Assembly (NCBI GenBank): GCA_001643675.2
Contig: LSRY02000015.1
Location: 1,318,001 to 1,382,000, forward strand
Source: Monocercomonoides exilis
Taxonomy: Eukaryota > Preaxostyla > Oxymonadida > Polymastigidae
Direction: 5' to 3'
Length of the DNA stretch: 64,000 nucleotides
Below the pieces are notes generated by a model. That model was not told the origin of the DNA and did no database searches. It worked only from the letters and a program-made list of their open reading frames with translations. Each line of letters begins with the position of its first letter. The first letter of the stretch is position 1. A program made the translations under genes and the position numbers. Shown here in pieces: positions 1 to 11,051 of this stretch.

Positions 1-2
1 CT

Positions 3-506
3 TCCTCTTCTTCCTCTTCCACTGCCTTGCAGCCTCAGATGTCTGCTGTCCCTGTGAATGCTCCACTGTCTGTTCCTGTTACTTCTACTTCCTCTACTGT
101 TCCTCCTCCTTCATCTTCCTCTTCCTCTTCTCCTTCTTCATCTCCATCTTCCTCCTCCTCCTCTTCTTCTTCTTCTTCATTCAACTTCATCAACCCACCC
201 CTCTCCTCCACTCCTTACCCCCACCGCTACCAGAACTTCTATGCAGGCCCCTTCAACAACCCCAGCCCCACTGCCATGCTCCTCAATCAAAAGCCTCTTC
301 AGCCTTCGATCGCTTCTTCTGGTGCCGTTTCTGTGAAAGCTGCTTCGGCTGCCTCTGCTGCCTCTGCTGCCTCTGCTGCCTCTGCTGCTTCAGCAGCGTC
401 TGCTGCAACACATGCAAACTCAGTGGGTGGATTAGCTGTGATTGCTGGGTTGAATTCACAGATTGGTGGGGCTGTTGTTTCTTCTGCTCCTTCTTCTTCT
501 TCTGCA

Positions 507-537
<31 letters not shown>

Positions 538-3389
538 CTTCTTCTTCAGTTCCTTCCTCCTCCTCTCCTTCCTCTTCATCATCATCATCTTCTTCTTCTT
601 CTTCCCAGTCTTCCATCGCTTCCTTCTCTCCTTCTTCTGTCTCTGTCTCTGCCTCTGCCTCTGCCTCTCCTTCCTCCAATGGCTCAATCGTCTTCTTTGC
701 TCAGAAGGCGAACGGAGCACCCACATACTACCATTCATCGTCAAAGACAACTGCCCTTCAATCTCATCCGTTCCCTGTCATAACCTCGGCTTCTCCTTCT
801 TCTCCTTCTCCTTCTCCAGTTCCTGCTCCTGCTCCTGCTCCTGCTCCTTCAACACCTTCAACACCTTCTGCCTCTCCTGCTTCTTCTGCTCCTTCTTCTT
901 CCACTTCTTCTTCTCCTCCTCCTCCTGCTGTTGTTGTAACAAATACATCATCTTCTTCCACCTCTGCTTCTTTGCCTGCTCCTTCCCCTTCTCCTTCTTC
1001 GGCATCTGCTTCTCCTTCACGACAAGCATCGTCATTTACTGCTCCTTCTTCCATATCAACTCCAATATCAACATCATCTTCTTCTTCTTCCGTTACTATT
1101 GCTGCTCCTTTTACTCCTCCTTCTTCTTCTCCTTCCACTTCTGTTTCAACTCCATCTTCAGTTCCTTCAACCCCTTCTTCTTTGTCTTCTTTGTCTTCTT
1201 TATCCACTTTATCTTCTCAGCCTCCTCCCATTATAAGCTCCCAGTCTCCCCAGATGCCTTCCTCTGCATTGGTCACTGTGAATGCCAATAACTTCACTAA
1301 AACGCCCCATGCTCTTTTTTTCAATGCTCTGCAGTCGCAAAATGCGGCTGCTCAGTTTCAAAACCAAAAAAATGAGTCTAATTTGATCGACGATGCAAAA
1401 AACTCGTCGTTAAAAAACGGTATTGACGCAAAGCAAATAGCTTTGGCGAATCAAAAAAAGAAAGCAGCACGTAAAAGAAAAAGTAAAAAAAATCGGGTAA
1501 CACCAAAAAAGCCAAGAAAGAAAAAACAAACAGATCCATTTGATTTTGAACGGCTGACACCAGAGCAAGAGGCCATGGTCAAATCGATGCATAATGTGGT
1601 GATAAAAAACAACTATCCAATGCAATTCTCAAAAGCAGATCAAGAAAAGGCCATCCAGCAAATGCTGTCAGCAACAGGCATACAGAAGCTGGCAGAGCAG
1701 TTTGGATTGGCCCAACAAAAAGATGAATTTCTTGCTCAATTGCCAATGTCTCAAATGGCTTTTCAAGGTGCTCCTGATGTTTCTTTTGTTTCATCTTCTT
1801 CCTCTCCTTATCCTCCATCATCTTCCATCATTTCAACAATTTCTTCCTCATCTTCTTTGCACCATCCACTTCATCCATCAACATTCACTTCAATGCAAGA
1901 ACCCCATCCATCTGATTCTTCTGCTTATCCAATTCACACTCCAATCCAGCTTCCTTCAACTTTTACTCCTCTTCCTTCATCATCTTCATCATCGTCATCG
2001 TCAATTTCATTGTCAATTGATGGCACTTCATCCGCTTCAGCATCTTCTTCTTCCATATCGACAATGAATCAACAAAGTTCTTCTTCTTCTTCTTTCACTT
2101 CAATTCCTCCTCTCCTTCCATCTCATTCTCTTCCGACATCACAACAGGAACATGAATGCGAATCAGATGACGATGTGATATTCATTCAGACCGTAGCAGA
2201 TACCAAGCAGATGACAACCAATGCTTCATCAAACGATGCAATGGCATCATTTCCACAGACACACAAGCAAACACCCCAAAATCCTCAGGAAAAGACGGAA
2301 AAGGCAGAAAAAACAGAAAAGACAGAAAAACAAGAAATACAGGAAATTTCTCCGGTGAAGAAGACGGAGAAATACATGGCAGAACAAGAAGCCAGAGATC
2401 TTGTCATATTCAGAGAAGCTGAACTGTCCAGTCACACAGACACTGCTGCCTCTTCTTCTTCTTCTTCTTCTTCTTCCACTCCTTCTTCAGCTCCTTCTGC
2501 TTCTTTATCTTCTGTTGCTTCTTCTCATTCTTCTTCTTCTGTTCCATCTTCTTCTTCTATTTCTTCTTCTTCTGTTCCTCCCAAAATGCCACCTCAATCG
2601 TTCCCAACCCCACTTTACCACTCACAGGCCACTCTCCATCCACCAAATGGAATGCAGGCATCAATCTATTTCTCACAAGGAGCATCATTCCCGAAAGTGA
2701 CAAACATTTTGCCTCAGGCTCCGTTAGCTGTGCAATCTATGCAATCTATGCAATCTATACAGACAATGCAAACAATACAAACAATACAACCTCTTCAGCC
2801 TTCTCAAATCTCCCACCCACAACTTCAGCAGCAGCATCAACCTCTTCAACCTCTTCAACATCCACATCAACAGCAACATCGTCAACAACAACCTGAAATT
2901 GCACCAAGTTCCATCCTTCCTGGCTCTTCCTCACAAAAAAGCTTTCCTCAGCCGCCTTCTTCTTCTTCTTCTTCTTCTTCTTCTCATCAGTCGAATGATG
3001 CTCTTTCTCATTCCTCTTCATCTGCATTATCATCTTCTTCTTCTATTTCTTTTCCTTTCCCTCAGAACATCAGTCATACCACTACTTCATCACCACATCC
3101 ACATCAATCTCTACCTCAGCCTCAACCTTCGCCTCAATCTCAACCTCAACCTCAACCTCAATCTCAACCTCAACCTCAGTCTTCTTTCAACAAACCATTG
3201 TCCAATACACAAGCTGATTCCTCTTCATCTGATGCTGTCTCCTCCACAAGCACCCAATCACAAGCATTTCCTCCAGTGACGACGTATTCTTCTGCTTCTT
3301 CTGCTTCTTCTGCTTCTTCTGCTGCTGCTTCGACTTCTTCTATTTCATCTTCTGCTGCTAATTCAAATTCTTCTTTAACTTCTGCTTTA

Positions 3390-3420
<31 letters not shown>

Positions 3421-3761
3421 CTTCTGTTCAATTGCATGTTTCTGCTCCAAATGCAGAGAATGATATTCCTTCTCAATCACAACTTTCTGATACCTCTGCT
3501 TCCTTAGCAACATCTTCGATGCCTTTATCTTCATCTTCATCTTCATCTTCATCTTCATCTTCTCCTTCTCCTTCTCCTTCTCCTTCTCCTCTTTCTTCTT
3601 CAACTGATGTTGATGCTGCCTCTGATGCTTCTATTGAAGTACTGCCTTCTTCCTCTTCTTCTTCTCAGACAAATACTGATTCAGCTTCTTCCTCCTCTTC
3701 CTCAATAGAATCAACCTCAAATTCTTCAGTTCAAGACTCTATTCAATTATCTTCATCTTAG
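3..3761 (+). CDS. Serine-homopolymer protein with lysine-rich patch, 5' partial
   Basis: The reading frame is open to the left edge, so the true start probably lies outside the window. The first in-frame ATG is at 39 and the stop TAG at 3759-3761. I do not recognise a family. Most of the protein is runs of serine broken by Pro, Ala, Thr and Gln. Alanine-serine repeats lie near 340-405 and Gln/His-rich runs near 2730-3180. The only compositionally normal part is about 1380-1770. It opens with a dense Lys/Arg patch (KKKAARKRKSKK, near 1456-1495) that looks like a nuclear localisation signal, followed by a helical stretch of about 80 residues. An acidic patch (ESDDDVIFI) lies near 2155-2190, and a repeated Glu-Lys-Thr stretch near 2290-2370. 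A nuclear or transcription-related scaffold is possible, but that is only a guess. No intron is visible. Confidence 0.7.
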
Positions 3762-4667
3762 TTCTCAGTATTTTTATAATGATTTTATCTTTTTTTCATT
3801 TTTTTAGTTAAAATCCCTTCATATTTTTAGAATTACACAATAGTTTTCGTGTAAAAATTACGTAGTATTTTCGTCTTTTCAGTTGTTTGTTTTATGTTTG
3901 AATAATAACAAACCCCAAATAAACGAACTGTGTGCATGTCACTTCGAAATTAGCAGAATCAATCTTGCATTTGCCCAAAAAAATAAAATTGTTTAATGAA
4001 AAATGTGGTTAAAATTCTTGCTCCAAGATGATTTTGACAATAAAGCAAGATAGTTATGTTGAACATTATATATCAATCCTTCGCATTCTGTTGAGTGATT
4101 ATTGGTTTATTTGATTTTTTTCATTTTAAGATGAAAGAATGGAGAATAATGACGAGAAAAATAATTAAATTCTATAAAATTTTGTCAATAATGTTCAAAA
4201 TTAAAAATTTTTGAATTTATTTTCCCATATAACAACTGTGTAATCTTATTCTGTTTCCTTTTCCAATAACCATTCAAGTTAATCCTTTTTAAAAACACTT
4301 TGGTTTAATTTTTTTTTTCACCACAAACAGTTTCATTCTTCCATTAAAAGGCAATTGCAAAAAATGAAATTATTTTCTAACAACTCTGAAAGAGCAAAGT
4401 TGTTTCTTGGTTTATTCAATATTTTGTTTTTAAAAAAATTTTTCTTTCTCTTCGAAATAATTTGACAAATACTAAATAAGCCACTAAAAATGTCGCTTTA
4501 TATGTGTAAAAATCAACCATTGTATTAAATTTATTTTAGAGTCATGAATTTGATGCTTCATTATATGAATTACGGTTGAATTAATGGTGAAATTTTAGAA
4601 TTCCAAACGGGAACCCATTAATTATTTAAAAGATTCGAAAAAATTTGAAATTGATCGAGGTTAACGG
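3762..4667. other. Intergenic, AT-rich, no gene seen
   Basis: These 906 bases lie between two genes on the same strand. They have stops in all frames, T and A homopolymers, and no recognisable RNA gene or repeat. Confidence 0.6.
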
Positions 4668-6313
4668 ATGAACGATGCTTTAGGAAGTTCGGAAGAAAGT
4701 TCTCAAACTACAGTAGATTATCAAATTACTCTTGTTAAAGCAAAAGAAAATGAAATTATGTTGTTAAAGCAGAAACTTGCTGAAAAGGATGCAGAGATTC
4801 TGGCAAAGAATTCTGAAATAGAGCAGATTAAAAAGGTTATTCTTGAAAAGGAGCAATGTGCAAAGCAAAAATTGCAAGAAAAGGATGATGAAATATCAAA
4901 TCTTAAGGCAGAAATTGAAAGTCAATCAAAGCAGTTTGAAGATGAAGTTCAGCAAAACAAATCAGAGATTATGCAGCTGAATGAAATCATTGAAACCTTT
5001 CAAAAAGAACTTCAAAATCGAAAGTGTGGTGATGGAAATCAAGATTCTCAAGTCTTATCAACGCCTGAAGATCATAATCGTCAGTCAGCTCCAGAAGAAT
5101 CCTTAAATTCTCTTTCACTACTATCATCCATAAACTCTCCTCCACGCGCTAGTTCCTCTCTTCGATCATCCTCAATGTCTTCATTGTCTTCTTCTCTGTC
5201 TAGTTCTCTCACATCATCATATACTGTTGCTTCAAACAGCTCTCCAGTGGCTGGTTCATGGGCGCTACAATCTCCATCTCCGCTTCGGCGTTCGAGTCAT
5301 GCTACAGCAAGAAGACCGGTTTCTGTTCCACAGCCGTTTTTATCGACATTTTCTTCTGCGTCTTTTTCAAGAGACTATTCTCCAACTTCTGAAAATAAAC
5401 TCCTTTCTCCAATGACCACTTCATCTCCTCGCTTTCTTTCTCCAATCACTCCTTTTGCTACTTCATCTATTTCGCTGATGCAAACGGGTGATCTATTTTT
5501 CACGTCACCTGCACATATCACTCCGCCTTTTTGCCAGCGCACTCCGCATGTGTCTTCGTTTAGTGGGATAAAATCTCCAATGAATTCTGCGACAACATTG
5601 ACTCCAATGTCCGTTGTTCCGAAGCCAGAAGCAAAAACAACACTTCCTCAGCCACACTCTCCAGTTCGTCAGCCACCTGCAAGAACTAACTTGCTTGCTC
5701 ATTTGCCTTCTTCTGCAAAGAACGCAGACGCTTCGTCGAACTCAAAAATCAATCCTGAGGACTCTGCGTCATCAACGCGTGGATTAAGTCCCTTGAACAG
5801 CACCAATGGAACAAATGCAACAATTAGCTCAAATGGAATCAACGAACTTGGTGGAACAATCGGTGCCCTCCAAATTTCAGCTTCATATTCGTCTGAACAA
5901 ACAAGCACGCCAACGTCAAGCCCAGTGAAGGATTCTTCTGTTTTTTCTCCGCATACACCCCCACAAAAGCAAACATTGTTATCTCTTACTGTTTGCACTT
6001 TGTCTGATGTTCAAAAGTCAACTGTAGATGCAATGACCAAGAATGGAGTAGGTGAAATGCATGCAACAATTGCGTTGCAAGCAAACTCTGGAAATGAAAT
6101 TCAAGGTATTGAAATTTCTATTGTTTTTATAAATGATTTTATCTCTCTCTCTTGATGTATCTTTTTTCTTGTTTTAATGTTTTTTTTTTCCTTAAAGCAA
6201 TGAATTGGATTGATAATCACAAGGAAGAAAGTCTTCTCGATTTAATAATAGAGACTCAGCAGAAGAATTCTCGTTGCATTCAGATTTCTCCCGTTATTGA
6301 AGATTCTGAGTGA
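4668..6313 (+). CDS. Coiled-coil and serine-rich protein, two exons
   Basis: Exons 4668-6105 and 6198-6313 give 517 residues. The intron (GTATTG..TTAAAG) is phase 1, and the joined frame continues cleanly to TGA at 6311-6313. Residues about 15-120 form a charged coiled coil with regular heptads (KENEIMLLKQKLAEKD). A Ser/Thr/Pro-rich, probably disordered region follows to about residue 420. The C-terminus then turns compact and hydrophobic (LLSLTVCTLSDVQ; the second exon adds NWIDNHKEESLLDLII). No family is recognised. The layout of coiled coil then serine-rich tail resembles the SAS-6 gene in this window, but I see no SAS-6 head domain here. The stop overlaps a good donor-like sequence (GTGAGTG at 6310), so a further exon is possible. 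I found no convincing one downstream. Confidence 0.65.
6106..6197 (+). other. Intron of the coiled-coil/serine-rich gene
   Basis: The sequence runs GTATTG to TTAAAG over 92 bases. Without splicing, the frame runs into an AT-rich hydrophobic tail and a TGA at 6153-6155. With splicing, it continues into a well-composed 38-codon exon. Confidence 0.7.
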
Positions 6314-7547
6314 GTGTGTTATGTTTTCTTTGATTCAACATCTTTTATTTTAAATTTTCTGTTTAACTAAGCTTGATTAGTCAGTATTGATATTCAATAC
6401 AAAATAACTCGTTTATCAATTTTTGTCATTGCAAGTAGTTATTTTTTCGTCTTTTTTGTACAAAAGTGTGACACTTCACAAGAATCAAACATTTGTGTGT
6501 TTTTTATTCAAACATTAGTTTCAAATCAAATCGCAATTTTAATTCTTGTTCATAAATGAATGTGATAATAAATTTTGATTTAATCATTGAATGATTTCTT
6601 ACGAAGTCACGAAAATAAAATAAAATAAAATAATTTTCATTTATTCAATAATTGTGTGATTATTTTTGTAATCATATTTTTCCTGAAAAACTTTTCGGTA
6701 AATATTTTTGTTTATAATATTTTTGGATAAGCATTTCAAAGTTATTTAAAAATTGAAAGATTATAATGCCATGTTCAATTTCAAACACTGACTTAAAAAA
6801 ATTAATAAATAAAAAGAAAAATAAAAAATTGACATAAATGTTAGTCATTTTTATGGTTAAAAACATATCAAAAAAAGTTTTGATTATAACAATTAAAACA
6901 CTATTTTCTTTTCTGATTGATGAAAATCGTTTCAATGAACACAAAAAACGATTTTCTTGAGTGATTTTCGTATCAATCTTTGAAAAATGAATTATTATTT
7001 TTTTGAACAATGGATGGAGAACACCTGCAATAATAATTTTTTTCAAATTTAAAATAAATGCGGGAAAATACGTTCTTTCAAGCTTTTTATGCGCAAAGAA
7101 TTAAAAAATTGTTTCGCTTATTACATTATTAAACTTTATCAGATTTCAAAATAAATTAGATTTTCATTACTGTAAACAAACATCATTGATGAAATAGCAA
7201 AAAGTTTTGTGACCTCACATGTTTTTCAAAAAATAAACCTATTTTTGTTGAATTTTTTAATCTCAAAAAATCAATGAAAAGTGCCTAATTTTTCAATGAA
7301 AATGCCTGAAGTCATATTTTGACCCAAATGTTATCATTCTAAAACAAAAATAGTTTTTGGTCAATGAATTGTTAACTTTTTTATTTTTCTTGAATCATGA
7401 TCTTTGTTGAAATTCTCGATTCCACTAAACACATTTTTTTTCTGGATTGAAAAAAAAACGATGATTTATTTAAAACTTTTTTCACTATCATTTTATATCT
7501 TATTTTTCATCATAATGAAAGAATTTTTTTTAAATATACTTTCAAAC

Positions 7548-7579
<32 letters not shown>
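7548..7579. repeat. A-rich (AAAAG)n microsatellite
   Basis: A poly-A run is followed by four AAAAG-type units. The same motif recurs at 24178-24211. Confidence 0.8.
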
Positions 7580-8450
7580 TTGATATATTCCGTTTGAAAC
7601 AAAATATTGAAAGTGAAACATCTCATCACACTTGTTTCATTTTTAAATGCAACAAACAAACAGGTGTTTAATTTATTTAATAACTTCAAATGCTTTGTAT
7701 TCAATGTGAGAAAAACAAATAAAGAAAACAATATAAATGTGGCTCATCGTAATTAACAAATAAATTGTTATTCTTTATTGAAATGTAGCCACAATGTAAA
7801 AATCGAAAAAAAAGTCTTCATTGGATAAATTTTTGATGAATTTTTGTTTTTTTTTTCTTTGAAATAATTGGAATTTTTGAAAAATGAAATTGTAAATGTT
7901 AATTATTCTATGAAAGTCATTGAACAATAAACAATTTTTGATGATTTTTGAAAGAGTGCAATACAATTATTTTTATTTGACAAAAGAGTGATTCTTTTTT
8001 GAGGAACAAAAATCTTCGAAAATTGATTTTTTCATATGAAGGTGATGAATGTCGGAAGAAATTATTCACTCTTTGAATTTTGCTTAACACAATGTTAAAC
8101 ATTTTTTTTTCCTGATGTTCAATTTTTCGTATTTAAGTGACTATTTTTATTATCATAATAATTCGGGATGTTGAATATCTGAAAGTTTTCTGTCATTGGC
8201 AAAATAATTTTCTTTCAAATACTGAATGAATGGCTATTATTGCAATACCTAAAGTTATATATGAAAAAAATGTTAAGGCATTATTAATTAGATCAATCAC
8301 TTTTCAATGTTCATTTTAAACATCTGAAACAGATATAACAGCCCATATTTTTAGCAATAATATATGATATCTAATATAATCACTAATTTCTTTGATAGAT
8401 AACGAAAAATTAATATAGATTTGATCTATAAAGAGTGGACAATTTTTTAT

Positions 8451-8633
8451 TGAAATCATTCTTTCTTTCGAGTTTTGATCAAAATTTTAATTTTTATGAG
8501 ATTTTTTAAAAAAATAAGCCACAACAGTGAAGTCATGCAACTTTTGACGAAGCAAAAAATGAAAAATAATATTCTTACGAAAATCTCTTTTAGACAAAAA
8601 TTTTGATCAAAACTTGGACGAAAGTTGATTTCA
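8451..8633. repeat. Imperfect inverted repeat (hairpin), about 180 bp
   Basis: The left end reads TGAAATCA..TTCG.GTTTTGATCAAAATTTT. The right end, read on the other strand, gives TGAAATCA..TTCGTCCAAGTTTTGATCAAAATTTT. Each arm is about 65 bases with scattered mismatches, around an AT-rich centre. It sits 45 bases from a larger foldback. It encodes nothing and is probably a small non-autonomous element or its remnant. Confidence 0.6.
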
Positions 8634-8678
8634 AAGGAATCAGCCTCGTTCAGTTCATATCGTAACAGACAGCGCTTA

Positions 8679-9256
8679 AAATACCGGACAAAATCGATTT
8701 CACAATAACAACAATATGAATAATTCTGACAATTTTCTTCAAAATATATCTAATTAATACAAACTCTTTTTAAATACAAAACTTTCGAAATAGCTTCGTT
8801 AGTGCTCAGAGAAAATTATTTTCTAAATCTGTCCAAATTTTTTTGAAAAATTCCTTTTGTTGAATTTTCAAATACAATAAAAATTACATATTTCGATCAA
8901 ATTTTTGTTTCCACTCACAAAATTTTGCTATCATGAAAACAAAATCTTGTCAATGTTATTATTTCCATTTTTGTGAATTTTCATGATTGGGAACAGAAAT
9001 TTGATCGAAATATGTAATTTTTATTTCATTTGAATATTAAACAAAAGGAACTTTTCAAAGAAATATAGACATCTCGGAAAAACGAAAAATCCTTTTTCTC
9101 CGAGAATTAAATAATAATTTTTTTCTGAGGACAAATGAAGCTATTTTGTAAGTTTTATTTCTCAAGTGAGTTTGTATTGATGAGATATATTTTGAGGAAA
9201 ATTGTCTGAGTTATTCCTCTTGCAGTTATTGTGAAATTGATTTTGTCCGGTATTTT
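8679..9256. repeat. Foldback element, family A, about 580 bp
   Basis: The left outer end (AAATACCGGACAAAATCGAT, then TTCACAATAAC) reappears reversed at the right end (GTTATTGTGAAATTGATTTT, then GTCCGGTATTT). Imperfect pairing continues inward almost to the centre, for example GACAATTTTCTTCAAAATAT on the left and its near-complement on the right, and TTACATATTTCGATCAAATT mirrored near 8999-9023. There is no open frame, so this looks like a MITE or foldback element. Part of the inner arm (8849-8919) is closely similar to the hairpin at 59591-59842, so the element exists in at least two copies. Target-site duplication is not obvious. Confidence 0.7.
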
Positions 9257-9676
9257 GTGTGATATCTGTATTTTTTTTTTTTAAATACAAGATAATTCAC
9301 AATTCACTAATATAAACACTTTGTTATTAACTGGAAAATATTTTTTTTTTATTTGATATCTGTCATTAAAAAAGTGAAGATAACTATCAGATGTTTTTTA
9401 AGAATTTGAAAATTTTCCTTTTTCGAATTCGGATTATTTTTGGAGTATCTTCGACTTTAACAAATCTGTCTTTTATGAAAGCTTTTTATTAATTTAATTT
9501 AATTTATTAATTATTATTTTTTTAAACACTCAAAATTATGATTGAAAATTTCTATATCAATTGTAATTCTTCGAAAACAAAAAGGAAATAAATGAAAAAA
9601 GAAATGAAAAAATGAAAAATTTTAAAATTCATTTTTAAAAAAAAAATTTTTTTTTTTTATAAAGAATGATGAAAGT

Positions 9677-10850
9677 CTATTGACCCTTTCTAACTTTAGT
9701 AATTGCAGCTTGCTGCTTGATGGCTTGGACACAACGTGAAGCGTCTAAAGCAAATAATAGTAAGAAAAAAGCAAAATTTGAAAAAGGTTAAACATTAAAA
9801 AAGAAATAATCGACTCAAATTAGCAAACGGCATTCTTCACAAGCAATTTCAAGTGTACGGTCGTTTTTCAGAAGCTGAGTATGTGGAGATTTGCACGATT
9901 TGCACATGATATATTCCTCTGAAATATTCATTCGAAAAAAAAAATTAAGTACACATTTTTACATTAAGCATTCATATAATTTATAAAAGGAAACACACTA
10001 ATATATTCTTTGATAGTTTTCTCGACATTTCTTTCATGATAACGTTCTCTCAATGTCAAATGATTTTCTCCTGTTAAACTACCTTTACAAGCAAGTTCAG
10101 TAAATAAAAATTGCATGACATGATCCATTGGACGTCGAAGGCTGTTTACAAATAAAAAAAAAAAAAATAAATAAATAAAAACTTGCTTTAAGAAACCAAA
10201 AAATTACAAACATTTTGCAAATTTCTTCGAAGTTTGTAATAATGGTATTTCGTCCAGCATATTGAAGATTTAAAGACTTGAGGTGAAGAGTGCTCTTTGT
10301 TTCACGACTTTGAACAAGTTCAGGATGTTCTCTTTGCAAAATTTCAAATGCATGATCCAGCATCTGTATTTATATATTTCATTTAAAAAATATAAAAATT
10401 ACAATGAAATAACCTGATCATAAGTTAGAGGTTCAAGACGGGCCAATTTCAAAGCATTTCTTCTAAACGCCTTTCTACGTCCAAAAAGAGCTTTATAATA
10501 AAAAAAGAATGAATTAATATTCTAAAGACGCAAATTGCATCAATGCATACATGAAGTTGCAGTGCTGTTAACAGTTTCACCAGCAAAAAATGAAGAAGAA
10601 ACTGAAATCGGAACAACTGACGAAGGCACGGATGATGATGAAGCTTCAGCATTTGAATTTTCACCATCAAGATTTGCATTATCAGATCCTTGTTCGCTGA
10701 CTTTTGCTGTAAACACATGTCTACGTCTGTTGGGGCGCTTGAAAGATCCAAAGCGGCTGTACAGCTCAGAAATTACTGCAAAACAAAAAAATTTCTCAAA
10801 TAAAATATGAAAAAAAGCATACATTCTTTATTATCTTTCAATTCTGTCAT
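9677..10850 (-). CDS. Translation initiation factor eIF2 subunit beta
   Basis: eIF2-beta belongs to the eIF2 trimer that brings initiator Met-tRNA to the small ribosomal subunit in the cytosol. Exons, 5' to 3', are 10850-10823, 10775-10551, 10490-10414, 10363-10212, 10141-9999, 9918-9829 and 9744-9677. They give 260 residues with phase kept across all six introns. The conserved core starts near residue 105 (YDQMLDHAFEIL) and carries NFEEICKILRRPMDHVMQF, TELACKGSLTGEN and TIKEYIKEYIMC. It ends with the C2-C2 zinc site Cys214, Cys217, Cys235, Cys238 and the usual basic tail (AITKVRKGQ). The N-terminal 100 residues are short and Ser-rich with only small Arg clusters. The lysine blocks that bind eIF5 and eIF2B-epsilon in animals and yeast are not visible. 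The start lies 201 bases from the start of the divergent VWA gene, so a promoter may be shared. Confidence 0.93.
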
Positions 10851-11051
10851 AATTCAAATACTTGATTTTTTAATCAATATTTCACTGATTATTTACGCCC
10901 ATTATTTATCTTTTTAATTTTTTCAAAAATCACTATTTCTATTTGTTAATCTTTTTGTTTTGAGACATAACATCATTATGAGTGAATAATTCTGTTTTTA
11001 ACAAATTAAAATTTTAATATGGGCATTTTTATAATTTTAAGTTGTTTGTAG
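10851..11051. promoter_or_regulatory. Shared divergent promoter region (inferred)
   Basis: These 201 bases lie between the start codons of eIF2-beta (-) and the VWA gene (+). The stretch is very AT-rich and has no coding potential. No specific motif can be assigned. It is called only from its position between two divergent genes. Confidence 0.4.

Larger units (their letters stand above)
6314..9676. other. Gene-poor AT-rich spacer with foldback repeats
   Basis: About 3.4 kb separate two convergent genes and show no believable coding region. Short open frames here consist of Phe/Lys/Asn/Ile, as expected for random AT-rich DNA. An (AAAAG)n tract lies at about 7548-7579. Two inverted repeats near 8451-8633 and 8679-9256 are listed separately. 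I see nothing else recognisable. Confidence 0.6.

Noticed and set aside
283-1207. Long open frames opposite the serine-rich gene, encoding Glu/Lys-rich peptides
   Set aside because: They are the reverse reading of TCT/TCC repeats and have no independent features.
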